From the IMG/VR virus record IMGVR_UViG_3300029309_000149, positions 1-34,318 of that record: a stretch of 34,318 nucleotides of DNA; one strand, given 5' to 3'. This document shows positions 1 through 8,194 of the stretch, piece by piece (position 1 is the first letter of the stretch; each line of letters starts with the position of its first letter). The notes below the pieces were generated by a model that did no database searches, was not told where the DNA came from, and saw only the letters and a list, made by a program, of their open reading frames with translations. This DNA is from a virus. The position numbers and the translations under genes are program-made.

Positions 1-146
1 TTTAGCTAAAGAAGGTAAATTAAATATTGGAAATCAATTACAACAAACAGAAGAACAAAGAGATGCTTCTCAATTAAAAAATATAAAAAATTCTATGCAA
101 ACTGGTGATGCAGATGCAGCTTTAAGTTATGGAGCAATAGATAGAT
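1..146. repeat. Terminal overlap, left copy (circular genome ends)
   Basis: This stretch is repeated at the right end of the window (34173-34318). The copies are collinear and differ at one base: A at 78, G at 34250. The repeat lies inside one open reading frame that continues through both copies in the same frame, so it is best read as assembly overlap of a circular or terminally redundant genome, not as a gene duplication. A true short terminal repeat of a linear virion genome cannot be excluded. Confidence 0.93.
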
Positions 147-664
147 TGGCTGGTGGTATTAGTTCAGTAACAGGTAAAGTGGGATTACCATTAAAAAAAT
201 ATCAAAGAGCAAATACAGCTACCGAAGGTTTTATTAGAGATGCAATGAACGCATCAAGAGCAAATTTTGATGGTAGGCAAACAAATTTGTTATTTGAATT
301 TATTAGAGAAGAAATGCCAGAACCTAACATGAATGAACAACAGGCATTAGAAAGAACTAAAACTGTATATCGTAGATTTGATGATGCAATTACAGGTTAT
401 GAACAATTACTTGATGACCCTAACTCAAATTTAACAACATCACAAAGAGGCAATATATCTAAAGCATTAAAATTATATGAAGGTGTAAGAGATAGGGCGT
501 TAGTAAGAATAAAAAGTATTGAAGATGTAATATCTAGTAGTAAATTAGAAAAAGCTGCTGGAGAAAGTGTTTATGAAGCACCTGAAGTAAGTGATACAAA
601 TTTAGACACAAGTGAAATAAATGAATGGAATAATTCATTGTCTATAAGAGAGCAAATACAATGA
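2..664 (+). CDS. Internal virion/ejection-type protein, C-terminal part (gene wraps round the window ends)
   Basis: The frame is open from base 2 and ends at TGA 662-664. It is the continuation of the gene that starts at 33475: base 2 here corresponds to 34174 and both are in the same frame. Joined over the 146-bp overlap, the protein is 453 aa, so the ATG at 95 is internal and not a true start. This part is mostly charged, helical-looking sequence rich in Glu, Lys and Asn, with no membrane segment and no motif I recognise. It lies between a 250-aa and a 735-aa protein that both look like internal virion proteins, and its stop overlaps the next start (ATGA at 661-664), so it is co-translated with them. 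A role as an ejection or core protein is inferred from position only. Confidence 0.8.
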   Translation, partial: LAKEGKLNIGNQLQQTEEQRDASQLKNIKNSMQTGDADAALSYGAIDRLAGGISSVTGKVGLPLKKYQRANTATEGFIRDAMNASRANFDGRQTNLLFEFIREEMPEPNMNEQQALERTKTVYRRFDDAITGYEQLLDDPNSNLTTSQRGNISKALKLYEGVRDRALVRIKSIEDVISSSKLEKAAGESVYEAPEVSDTNLDTSEINEWNNSLSIREQIQ

Positions 665-2868
665 GTCAAAGAATAGACGCTGAATGGGAAAAATTTGGCA
701 AAAGTAATGCAAGTAAAGAGTTAGATAGATTTAAAATTATTGGCTCTAAGTTATTAAAATCAGGAAAAATAACAAAAAAAGAATACAACTACAAAGTAAG
801 GGATAAATCTGTTAATTTAGGTATTTTAAAAGAAGATGAATACCCTGATTTACTGCCTTATGGAGTAGAAACTTTTTCAGAAATAGGTGGAGCAGTTGCA
901 GGAACTATTATAGGTGCGCCATTAGGTATTGCAGGAGCTTCTGCTGGAGCAGGTGTAGGTGCAGGTGTTGCTTCTTACGCTGCTGACAAAATAGGCGCAT
1001 GGTTAAATCCAGATATTCCAAAACCAGATAATGATGATATGATTGCAGATGCTTTGACAATAGGTGCAATTAATACTGTTGGAACAGGTGTTTTAATGGG
1101 AGTAGGTAGATTAATAAGCATGGGCGTTGAGCCAACAAAAAGAGCATTTAGCAAAACTGCTGATCTTGCTAGAAAAAAAACGACTGAAGGTATATCTGCT
1201 GCAAAAGGACAAATAGATGATGGAACAACAACATTAGGTAAATTAGCAAAGCCCCAACCAACTGCAAAAGATGCTCAAACATTTTTTAGAGAAGATGTTT
1301 TAAAAACTGTTGGTAGAGATGTTGATTTACCAATAGGTGTAACAACAGGTTTTGCACCATTACAAGCTATGTTTAATTTAACATCTCGTATGCCTATGAT
1401 GGTTGGAAGAAAAAAAGTACAAAATATTTTTAACGCTATTGATGATTATTCATCAAAAGTTTTTAGTCCAAGCGTATCTTTAACACAAGCAGAAAGGTCA
1501 ACGCTTATTGGAGAATCGTCTAAAAGATACTTTGATAAAATGCAAAAAAAAATATTTGAACAATATGACGAGGGTTGGAAAATTTTAGATAATGTAAAAT
1601 ATCCTACAACAACTCTTAGAAGCACAATACAATCACATTTACCAAGAGAAATAACAAAAACAACTGAAAAAAATATTGGAACAAAGGCTTACAAAACAGG
1701 ATTAACTAAAAACATTACACAAAAAGAAACAAGTGTTATTGGAAATAAACCAGAATTAATGCAAAAAATGCCAAAAGATGTTGAGGATTATTTATCAAAA
1801 GTTTTAAAAGAAATAAACAATAATAAAAAACTTACAGGGAAAGATTTAAAATTAATTGAAAAAGAGCTTACAACTTTTGCACAAACATACAATCCAAATC
1901 CAATAACAGGAAATGTTGTTAAATCACCAAATAGAGCAGCATTTAATGCAGTAACTGATGCAAAGATGACAATAAAAAGATTAATGAAAAATGAGTCTAT
2001 AGCTAAAGGCGGAAATATTAGAGAAGCACAAAGATTATTAGATAAAGCTGATAAATCTTTTGGTAAAATGATGAATATTTTAGTAACAAAAAACACAAAA
2101 ATATTAGAAAACAGTTTGGGTCAATTTAGAAAAGCAGGTGGCTATAGAAAACCTGCAAAAGAATATGAAGATTTATTAAACAAATCTTTTTTTCCTGAAA
2201 CACAATCGCAAAAATCAGTTCAATCATTAAGAGAATTAAAAAAAGTTATTGGTAAAGAAGATTTTAACAAGTTAGCAACAAATCATATTGACGAAATATT
2301 TGGTAAATTTTTAAAAACAACTGAAGGTGGATTAAAACAAGAAATAGATATTGTGGGCTTAAAAAAAGCGTTAGGTTTAGTTGGAAACAGAAAAAGCCTT
2401 ACTTATGATAGAACAAAAGAAATGATAAGTGGTTTTGAAAATATGAATATGAAAAGATTAGAGGGTTTTATTAATATGTTAGAGAATTTTCCTGCTGTTA
2501 TTCCAGATTTAAACCAATTTATTATGCGTTCTGGAACATTAAGAATGGCAAGTGGTGCAACAAGTGCAGCATTAATAGGTTCAAGTGCTTTTACAGGTGG
2601 AACTTCAGGCATGGTTGGATTTGGTACTCTTTTTGCAGTAAATTATTTATTATCACAACCATCAATGAAACAAATAGCAAGTTTAGCTGCAACTCAAGGA
2701 GCAAGAGGTACAAAATATACAAATATAATTAAAAATAAATTTTTGTCATTAATAAGAAAAATTAATGGAATATACAAAGATTTACCACAAAATCAAGGTG
2801 CAAGTGTAGCTGCGGCTCAATTAGCAACAGTACCAACAGCACAAGCAATAACGGATAATCAGGAGTAA
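661..2868 (+). CDS. Large internal virion / DNA-ejection-like protein (735 aa)
   Basis: The start overlaps the upstream stop by four bases (ATGA). The N-terminal 65 residues are charged. Residues about 75-110 are a long Gly/Ala-rich hydrophobic stretch, followed by a second hydrophobic segment near 127-150. The middle is Lys-rich and helical, and the C-terminus (about 625-660) is again a Gly/Ala/Ser-rich hydrophobic segment. Large proteins with buried glycine-rich amphipathic segments, coded between nozzle and tail-fibre genes, are typical of podovirus ejection proteins, which leave the capsid and form a channel in the host envelope. I see no lytic transglycosylase motif. It is the last of three such genes (32726, 33475/2, 661) before the tail fibre. 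The function is inferred from composition and position; a structural role is likely, the exact job unknown. Confidence 0.65.
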   Translation: MSQRIDAEWEKFGKSNASKELDRFKIIGSKLLKSGKITKKEYNYKVRDKSVNLGILKEDEYPDLLPYGVETFSEIGGAVAGTIIGAPLGIAGASAGAGVGAGVASYAADKIGAWLNPDIPKPDNDDMIADALTIGAINTVGTGVLMGVGRLISMGVEPTKRAFSKTADLARKKTTEGISAAKGQIDDGTTTLGKLAKPQPTAKDAQTFFREDVLKTVGRDVDLPIGVTTGFAPLQAMFNLTSRMPMMVGRKKVQNIFNAIDDYSSKVFSPSVSLTQAERSTLIGESSKRYFDKMQKKIFEQYDEGWKILDNVKYPTTTLRSTIQSHLPREITKTTEKNIGTKAYKTGLTKNITQKETSVIGNKPELMQKMPKDVEDYLSKVLKEINNNKKLTGKDLKLIEKELTTFAQTYNPNPITGNVVKSPNRAAFNAVTDAKMTIKRLMKNESIAKGGNIREAQRLLDKADKSFGKMMNILVTKNTKILENSLGQFRKAGGYRKPAKEYEDLLNKSFFPETQSQKSVQSLRELKKVIGKEDFNKLATNHIDEIFGKFLKTTEGGLKQEIDIVGLKKALGLVGNRKSLTYDRTKEMISGFENMNMKRLEGFINMLENFPAVIPDLNQFIMRSGTLRMASGATSAALIGSSAFTGGTSGMVGFGTLFAVNYLLSQPSMKQIASLAATQGARGTKYTNIIKNKFLSLIRKINGIYKDLPQNQGASVAAAQLATVPTAQAITDNQE

Positions 2869-2871
2869 AAC

Positions 2872-5427
2872 ATGGCAAAAACAAAAATATCACAGTTTGA
2901 TGCAACTGCAGCAAATAATACTGACTTAAATAGTATTAGTATTGCTGAGGGTACAGCACCATCTAATATTAATAATGCTATTCGTGAACTTATGTCACAA
3001 CTTGCTGACTTAAATCTTGGCAATGAAGTATTATCTACTCTTAAAATAGACAATTTACACCTAGATGGTAATACTATTGTTACTTTAGATACTAATGGTG
3101 ACCTAAACCTTACTCCTAACGGCACAGGGTCAGTTGTAGTAGCTAAAGTAGATATTAATGGTGGTGCAATAGACGGAACACCTATTGGTGGCTCTAGTGC
3201 AAGTACAGGAGCATTTACAACCTTATCAGCTTCTAGCACTGCTAATCTAGGTTCATCAGTTACAGTAAGTGGTGGTAATATAGATGGCGTTATAGGTGCA
3301 AATACTCCTGCAGCTATTACAGGCACAGTTATTACAGCTAATACAAATTTTGCAGGTAATCTTACAGGTAATGTTACAGGAACAGTAGATGGTGTCGTAG
3401 GTGGCACAACCCCTGCTGCAATTACAGGAACGACAATAACAGCCAATACTAAATTTGTCGGTGCAATAGATGGTAATGTTACAGCAACAAGTGGTACATC
3501 AACATTTAACAATGTGACCATAAATGGCACACTTGATATGGATAGTACAACCTCACAAACAATTACAGGACTTGCCACGCCCTCTGGTTCTACAGATGCA
3601 GCTACGAAAGGCTATGTTGACACCGAAGTATCAGGACTAGTTGACTCTGCTCCATCAACATTAAACACATTAAATGAATTAGCTGCAGCATTAGGTGATG
3701 ACGCTAGTTTTTCAACAACTGTAACAAATTCAATAGCTGCTAAATTACCACTTGCAGGTGGTACTATGACAGGCGATATAAATGCTAATTCTAATACTGT
3801 TAGTGGACTAAAAGCACCATCAGGTGCAAATGACGCTACAACAAAAACTTATGTTGATACTGCAGACGCATTAAAACTTAATTTAAGTGGTGGTACATTG
3901 TCAGGTAACATTGCTATGGGTGATAACAAGATTACAGGTCTTGCTGCACCTACTGCAGATGGTGACGCTGCTAGAAAAAAATATGTAGATGACATAGCTG
4001 GCTCAGGTACAGCTGCCGCAACTTCAGCTTCACAAGCTGCTACATCAGCTACAAACGCTGCAAATTCTGCTACAGCTAGTGCAAATTCAGCTACAGCAGC
4101 GGCCTCAAGTGCAACTTCTGCTGCTGCATCATTAGATAGTTTTGATGACAGATATTTAGGTGCAAAATCATCAGCACCTACTGTTGATAATGATGGTGAT
4201 GCTTTGGTAACAGGTGCTTTATATTTTAATACAACATCAAACCAATTATTTGTAAGAAATTCATCAAGTGCATGGGTACAAGCTGCTTTTACAGCTAGTG
4301 GCTTTTTGTCAAATCTTTCAGAAGATACAAGCCCACAATTAGGTGGCGATTTAGATATTAATGGTCAAAACATTGTATCTACATCTAATGCTGATATTGA
4401 TATTTTACCTAATGGTAGTGGTAAAATTAATCTTGATGGTAATGGTACATCAGGTGGTGTTACTGTATCAGATGGATTAATTGATATAAGAACAGGCACA
4501 GGATCAGTAGCAAAAGTTAATTTTTATTGTGAAAGTTCTAATGCACACGCACAAACAATACAAGCACAACCACATTCTGCAGGTGTAACAAATACACTTA
4601 CTTTGCCTGCTGGTGGTAATCAAGAAATTGTTGGTACAACTGCAACACAAACTTTAACAAACAAAACTATTGATGCAAGTCAACTTTCTGGCACTGTTGC
4701 TGATGCTCGTTTAAATTTTTCTTTTGGAACATCTGCAAATAATGCTGTCCAATTAGATGGTTCTGCTAAGTTACCTGCCGTAGATGGTTCACAACTAACT
4801 AATTTACCTGCCTCAACACCCAATGATGCTAGACTATTTTGTGGTAAAGTAAATTTACTTAATTATGGTGCAAATTCTTTTACTATATCTTTACCTACAG
4901 GAACTTCAGCATCATCCGTAAGAGCTTATGAAATTTATTTTTATGGTTTATCGGCTACAGGTGAAGCAGACCATAACTTTAGATTTAAACCTTATAATGG
5001 TGGCTCATCTGTTTTATCTGGTAATAACTGGGATGGTATTGTTCATCAAGTTTATGGATTAGGTGGTAGCAATACAAACACAGCTCAAGACATGGATGTT
5101 TGGAGTTCATATTTATCACCTATAAGTTGGGGCAGTGAAAATGTTTTAAGTCATAGTGAACCTGTACAAACAGATACAGGCAATGGTTATTCGCCAAGAA
5201 TGAATGGTAAAATTACTTATGAAAATAATATTAAGAACGCAGGATATGTTTATCAAAGTTATGGTCTATTTTCAACTGGTGGTGGTGATGAAAAATTTAT
5301 GATGGAAACAGGAATAACAGGTTCACAGAACACTAACACAGTTACAAATTATGCTGATGCTTTTTATTTTTATTTAGGAACAGGAAATTTTGCATCAGGT
5401 GTTGTTTCTGTTTACGCAGTTTTATAG
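2872..5427 (+). CDS. Tail fibre protein (851 aa)
   Basis: AGGAG sits seven bases before the ATG. The protein is low in Cys and rich in Gly, Ser, Thr, Ala and Asn, as expected for a trimeric beta-structured fibre. Phage-fibre repeat signatures are clear: ATKGYVD at 244-250, TTKTYVD at 323-329 and ARKKYVD at 367-373, with the GGTMTGDI type of sequence between them. An Ala/Ser/Thr heptad-like segment (about 380-413) resembles a coiled-coil shaft, and the following DGDALVTGALYFNTTSNQ block is common in marine phage fibres. The last 220 residues, more aromatic, would be the receptor-binding tip. A tail-fibre chaperone-like gene follows directly, which supports the call. The fibre would bind the host surface; the receptor is unknown. 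Confidence 0.88.
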   Translation: MAKTKISQFDATAANNTDLNSISIAEGTAPSNINNAIRELMSQLADLNLGNEVLSTLKIDNLHLDGNTIVTLDTNGDLNLTPNGTGSVVVAKVDINGGAIDGTPIGGSSASTGAFTTLSASSTANLGSSVTVSGGNIDGVIGANTPAAITGTVITANTNFAGNLTGNVTGTVDGVVGGTTPAAITGTTITANTKFVGAIDGNVTATSGTSTFNNVTINGTLDMDSTTSQTITGLATPSGSTDAATKGYVDTEVSGLVDSAPSTLNTLNELAAALGDDASFSTTVTNSIAAKLPLAGGTMTGDINANSNTVSGLKAPSGANDATTKTYVDTADALKLNLSGGTLSGNIAMGDNKITGLAAPTADGDAARKKYVDDIAGSGTAAATSASQAATSATNAANSATASANSATAAASSATSAAASLDSFDDRYLGAKSSAPTVDNDGDALVTGALYFNTTSNQLFVRNSSSAWVQAAFTASGFLSNLSEDTSPQLGGDLDINGQNIVSTSNADIDILPNGSGKINLDGNGTSGGVTVSDGLIDIRTGTGSVAKVNFYCESSNAHAQTIQAQPHSAGVTNTLTLPAGGNQEIVGTTATQTLTNKTIDASQLSGTVADARLNFSFGTSANNAVQLDGSAKLPAVDGSQLTNLPASTPNDARLFCGKVNLLNYGANSFTISLPTGTSASSVRAYEIYFYGLSATGEADHNFRFKPYNGGSSVLSGNNWDGIVHQVYGLGGSNTNTAQDMDVWSSYLSPISWGSENVLSHSEPVQTDTGNGYSPRMNGKITYENNIKNAGYVYQSYGLFSTGGGDEKFMMETGITGSQNTNTVTNYADAFYFYLGTGNFASGVVSVYAVL

Positions 5428-5436
5428 GAGTTAATT

Positions 5437-5715
5437 ATGGCAAAAGAACAAGTTTTTGATGGAACATTAAATAAATATGTAGAAATTGAGGTAGATAATC
5501 AAGAAAATCCTAATGCTTTAAATAATAAAAAGAAAAATAAAAGAAATAAAAGAAACACAATGTTATTAGAAACTGATTGGGCGTTAGCTTCAGATAGCCC
5601 CTTAACAGATGAACAAAAGACCGAAGCTACAACATATAGACAAGCATTAAGAGATTTACCTGCTGATGCAAATTTTCCTAACAATGCTTTTCCTACAAAG
5701 CCAAGTTTTTTATAA
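5437..5715 (+). CDS. Phage tail assembly chaperone-like protein (92 aa)
   Basis: AGGAG precedes the ATG by seven bases, nine bases after the fibre gene. The C-terminal half carries the pattern TDWALASDSPLTDEQ followed by YRQALRDLP (about residues 46-75), which is the hallmark of the Phage_tail_APC family of tail or fibre assembly chaperones. The middle (about 30-40) is a run of Lys/Asn/Arg, a likely flexible linker. Such proteins usually sit next to the fibre they help fold, as here. The family match comes from memory of the motif; the client is inferred from position. Confidence 0.72.
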   Translation: MAKEQVFDGTLNKYVEIEVDNQENPNALNNKKKNKRNKRNTMLLETDWALASDSPLTDEQKTEATTYRQALRDLPADANFPNNAFPTKPSFL

Positions 5716-5725
5716 GGAGTAAACA

Positions 5726-6181
5726 ATGCAAACAATAGTAAGAAAAGATACCAATGTAAGTCTTTACTATTTAGAAGATAGTAAAACTGTAGATATTAAT
5801 TCTGATAAAACAACTATAAGTAATGGTGGTACACCTGAATTGATTATTGCAGATTGTAATAGTAGCAATGCAACATTACATACAGGCGTAGATACTAAAT
5901 CAGATTATTGGGGTTGGAAATACAAACATGATGGTTCTTCATGGTCAGCTAATGCAGATTTTAAAGGTATGAATAATCTTACATCTGATATTAATGACTC
6001 TGTAACGACTATTCCTGTTGGTAATTCAAATCCATTTACAGCGTCTGGCACTGTGCAAATAGGTGATGAAATAATTACTTATACTGGAGTAGATGGTACA
6101 AATCTTACAGGTTGCACTAGAGGGGCTGCATCTACAAGTGCTGCAAGTCATACCTCTAATGTTTCTGTAACGCAAATATAA
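5726..6181 (+). CDS. Small virion-associated beta-rich protein (151 aa)
   Basis: AAGGAG lies six bases before the ATG. The N-terminal half has short beta-prone strands with Trp (DYWGWKYKHDG). The C-terminal 55 residues form a compact module of the type IPVGNSNPF...GTVQIGDEIITYTGVDG...LTGCTRG, seen in many marine phage structural proteins as an accessory beta-domain. It sits directly after the fibre and chaperone genes, so it is probably a tail or fibre-associated protein. I know no catalytic motif for it. The structural role is an inference from the module and the neighbours. Confidence 0.6.
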   Translation: MQTIVRKDTNVSLYYLEDSKTVDINSDKTTISNGGTPELIIADCNSSNATLHTGVDTKSDYWGWKYKHDGSSWSANADFKGMNNLTSDINDSVTTIPVGNSNPFTASGTVQIGDEIITYTGVDGTNLTGCTRGAASTSAASHTSNVSVTQI

Positions 6182-6193
6182 TAAGGAAAATTT

Positions 6194-6361
6194 ATGCCTA
6201 AACCAACAACCGCAACTGTAAACCAAAAAATTGATGACCATGTTGACGCTTGTTCTGATAGGTATGAGGCAATAGATAGACGATTATATAGAATAGAAGC
6301 AATAATGATTGGTGCAAGTGCATCAACAATAGGCTTATTACTAAAAATAGCGTTTATTTAA
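6194..6361 (+). CDS. Small membrane protein, helix plus C-terminal TM (55 aa)
   Basis: AAGGA lies upstream of ATG 6194 and the gene ends two bases before the next start. Residues 8-38 form a charged amphipathic helix containing several Asp, Arg and Glu. Residues 38-55 are hydrophobic (MIGASASTIGLLLKIAFI) and could span the membrane. A short amphipathic helix followed by a single TM is the layout of XhlA-like and some holin-accessory proteins. Placed between structural and lysis genes, it could help lysis. No family is identified with certainty. Confidence 0.6.
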   Translation: MPKPTTATVNQKIDDHVDACSDRYEAIDRRLYRIEAIMIGASASTIGLLLKIAFI

Positions 6362-6362
6362 A

Positions 6363-6776
6363 ATGTCAACAAGGGTGGGTTTGCAAGGAGAACTATTAGC
6401 AAGTTCTGTTTTGCAAGGCTATGGTATTAATAATGATATTGTTTCTAAAGTTGGTTACGATCTACTTGCATGGTTGCAAACAAAACCAATAAGAATACAA
6501 GTAAAAGCAACACAAAGGCCTCATTATGATAAAGGCAAAAGTGTTGCACGATATAATTTTCAAACAAATTTTGGTGGACAAAAAACACCAATATCTAAAG
6601 TACAATGTGATGTATTAGCATTAGTGGCATTAGATAAGCGTTTAATTTACTTTATGTTACCAGATAACTTAAAATCTACAAAAAAAATATATGAAGAACA
6701 AATGACACTTGATAACGAAAGAGTGACATTTGCAGAGGTTTTTGATACTTTAAGAAAAGTTGGTACTTGTTTATAG
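6363..6776 (+). CDS. PD-(D/E)XK-fold nuclease (137 aa)
   Basis: The N-terminal half carries the core of a small PD-(D/E)XK nuclease: GE (Glu10) in the first helix, Asp33 in GYDLLAW, and the strand IRIQVKAT giving Gln46-x-Lys48, where Gln replaces the usual Glu/Asp as in several phage and intron-encoded members. About 137 aa fits a minimal domain with no extra DNA-binding part. It would cut DNA using a divalent metal ion. Position in the late block, between tail genes and the small basic proteins, suits a Holliday-junction or branch-cleaving enzyme acting before packaging, or host-DNA degradation. The fold call is fairly firm from the motif; the substrate is not known. No good Shine-Dalgarno is seen before ATG 6363, so translation may be coupled to the preceding gene. 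Confidence 0.68.
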   Translation: MSTRVGLQGELLASSVLQGYGINNDIVSKVGYDLLAWLQTKPIRIQVKATQRPHYDKGKSVARYNFQTNFGGQKTPISKVQCDVLALVALDKRLIYFMLPDNLKSTKKIYEEQMTLDNERVTFAEVFDTLRKVGTCL

Positions 6777-6784
6777 GATTTAAC

Positions 6785-7072
6785 ATGGCACAAAAAAATA
6801 TAAGAAGGACAACAGGCAAAGGCGGTAATTATAGACCAACTAAATCTGGTGCTGGTATGACACGAAAAGGTATTCGTGCTTATCGCAAAGCAAATCCAAA
6901 ATCAAAATTAAAAGGTGCTGTAACAGGAAAAGTAAAAAAGGGTAGCAAAGCAGCTAAAAGAAGAAAATCTTACTGTGCAAGGTCTTTAGGGCAGTTAAAA
7001 CGCAGTTCTGCAAAGACTAGAAACAACCCTAACTCTCGTATTCGTCAAGCAAGGCGTAGATGGAAATGTTAA
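6785..7072 (+). CDS. Small Arg/Lys-rich phage protein, DUF6321-like (95 aa)
   Basis: The frame is open upstream to an ATG at 6767, but AGGATT lies just before ATG 6785, and the family usually begins close to this Met, so I choose 6785. The sequence is extremely basic, with the conserved pattern GMTRKGIRAYRKANP...KGSKAAKRRKSYCARS and a C-terminal RQARRRWKC. I recall this pattern from a family of phage proteins filed as DUF6321; no function is established. High positive charge and a late-operon location suggest binding to DNA or another polyanion in or near the virion. It begins a run of four tiny basic genes. Confidence 0.75.
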   Translation: MAQKNIRRTTGKGGNYRPTKSGAGMTRKGIRAYRKANPKSKLKGAVTGKVKKGSKAAKRRKSYCARSLGQLKRSSAKTRNNPNSRIRQARRRWKC

Positions 7073-7082
7073 GGAGGTAAAC

Positions 7083-7253
7083 ATGAAAAAATCAAAACCA
7101 TTAAAACCACTTACACAAAGACAAAAAGATACATTAAAAAGACATAGTAAGCATCATACAAGTAAACACATGACGCTTATGCGTAGTTTAATGCGTAGAG
7201 GTCATACTTTTACAAAAGCACATAAAGAAGCTATGAAAAAAGTTGGCAAATAA
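7083..7253 (+). CDS. Tiny basic His/Lys-rich protein (56 aa)
   Basis: A strong AAGGAGG site lies six bases before the ATG. The product is rich in Lys, Arg and His (for example KRHSKHHTSKHMTLMRSLMRRG) and lacks acidic residues apart from one Asp and one Glu. No TM or signal. It is the second of four consecutive small basic genes, each with its own good ribosome binding site, which argues that all are translated. Function unknown; nucleic-acid binding is plausible from charge alone. Confidence 0.72.
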   Translation: MKKSKPLKPLTQRQKDTLKRHSKHHTSKHMTLMRSLMRRGHTFTKAHKEAMKKVGK

Positions 7254-7263
7254 GGAGGACTAA

Positions 7264-7422
7264 ATGTCATTATACAGAAACATAAATAAAAGAAAAAAAG
7301 CTGGAACAAGTCGTTCTAAGAAAAAATCAACTATATCTGCAAAGGCTTATGCAAATATGAAGGCTGGTTTTCCAAACAGCAAAAAAAATAAAGCCAAAAG
7401 AAAACGTAAATCTAAAAAATAA
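7264..7422 (+). CDS. Tiny basic Lys/Arg-rich protein (52 aa)
   Basis: AAGGAGG precedes the ATG by seven bases. The sequence starts MSLYRNINKRKKAGTSRSKK and continues with KAYANMKAGF, ending in a Lys/Arg run. The N-terminal pattern recurs in marine phages as a stand-alone tiny protein. About 40% of residues are Lys or Arg and none are acidic, so the protein must be strongly polycationic. It may bind DNA, RNA or the capsid interior. No function is established. Confidence 0.72.
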   Translation: MSLYRNINKRKKAGTSRSKKKSTISAKAYANMKAGFPNSKKNKAKRKRKSKK

Positions 7423-7433
7423 AGGAGAAAGAT

Positions 7434-7544
7434 ATGTCACCAATGGGAAAAGGAACTTATGGTTCTAAAAAAGGCAGGCCATCAAAAAAGAAAACAAAAA
7501 AGATGGGTACTAAAAAGAAAAAAAGAACTAGAATGAGCTATTAA
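7434..7544 (+). CDS. Tiny basic Gly/Lys-rich protein (36 aa)
   Basis: AAAGGAG lies upstream of ATG 7434, and the TAA overlaps the holin start by one base (TAATG at 7542-7546), so the two are translationally coupled. The protein is Lys/Arg-rich with an AT-hook-like GSKKGRPSKKK near residues 10-20. That core (GRP flanked by basic residues) can bind the minor groove of AT-rich DNA. It is the last of four small basic genes. The DNA-binding idea is an inference. Confidence 0.68.
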   Translation: MSPMGKGTYGSKKGRPSKKKTKKMGTKKKKRTRMSY

Positions 7545-8005
7545 TGATTAGTTTACTTGGCAGCCTCTTAGGTTTTGGCACTTCTTTTTTGCCAAGCGTC
7601 TTAGGTTTTTTTGAAAAGAAAGCTAAATTTAAACAAGACCTACTTATGCTTGAGGCAAAAGCAAAATATGCCGAACAAATGTCTAAGTATAAGATACAAG
7701 AGCTAGACGCAGAAGCCGACATAGCCGAAGCAAAAGCTATTTATGCTCATGCTGAGCAACTTTCTAAAAACAATTCCTCTAAATTTATAGGTGCATTACA
7801 GGCATCAGTACGCCCAGTTATAACGTATTTGTTATTTTCTGTTTTTGCTTTTGTTAAAGTTACACAAGTTTATATAGCAATACAGCAAGGTGATGACCCA
7901 TTAGAAGGTGTAGTAGCTGCATGGGATATTGAAACGCAAAGTATGTTTTCTGCAATTATAGCATTTTGGTTTGGTAATCGTATGTTAAAAAGAAATGGAT
8001 CATAA
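7544..8005 (+). CDS. Holin, GTA-type 3-TM family (153 aa)
   Basis: The N-terminus (2-23) is hydrophobic. Residues 25-75 form a charged Ala/Glu/Lys helix. Two more TM segments follow, about 92-113 (after the ASVRPVITY motif) and 132-147 (containing IIAFWFGNR). This order and both motifs match the GTA_holin_3TM family, found in gene transfer agents and in alphaproteobacterial phages. It would form lesions in the inner membrane at lysis. No endolysin is recognised nearby; a small lipoprotein gene lies 190 bases downstream. The start overlaps the stop of the preceding tiny gene. Confidence 0.82.
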   Translation: MISLLGSLLGFGTSFLPSVLGFFEKKAKFKQDLLMLEAKAKYAEQMSKYKIQELDAEADIAEAKAIYAHAEQLSKNNSSKFIGALQASVRPVITYLLFSVFAFVKVTQVYIAIQQGDDPLEGVVAAWDIETQSMFSAIIAFWFGNRMLKRNGS

Positions 8006-8162
8006 GGTATTTTGCAAACTAATAGTAAAAACTGGAACATCAAAAACAGAACTTATGCAAAATTGTGGCGTTTCTAAAATAGCTATAAATGGCATGATAA
8101 AAGGTACAGTTCCTGTATCAAACAGTGTTGAACATTATCTTGTAAAAAAAACAAACACATGA
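7995..8162 (+). CDS. Small helix-turn-helix-like protein (55 aa)
   Basis: This frame overlaps the end of the holin gene by 11 bases. It shows a short HTH-like pattern: SKTELMQNCGVSKIAINGMIKG, where a Cys-Gly turn separates two helices, followed by VPVSNSVEHYL, much like the core of small Cro/XRE-type domains. It is short for a regulator and lacks a clear Shine-Dalgarno site, so translation would rely on coupling to the holin. It might time late expression or be a structural remnant. The coding call is moderate and the function tentative. Confidence 0.5.
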   Translation: MDHKVFCKLIVKTGTSKTELMQNCGVSKIAINGMIKGTVPVSNSVEHYLVKKTNT

Positions 8163-8194
8163 TAAAATTTCTTTTAAAAATAAAGGAATAAAGA

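Noticed and set aside
95-664. A separate 189-aa gene starting at ATG 95
   Set aside because: The frame is open from base 2 and joins the gene starting at 33475, so ATG 95 is internal.
2859-3578. Leftward open frame of 239 aa opposite the tail fibre
   Set aside because: A shadow of the repetitive fibre coding sequence; Val/Pro/Ser-rich and overlapping a certain gene.
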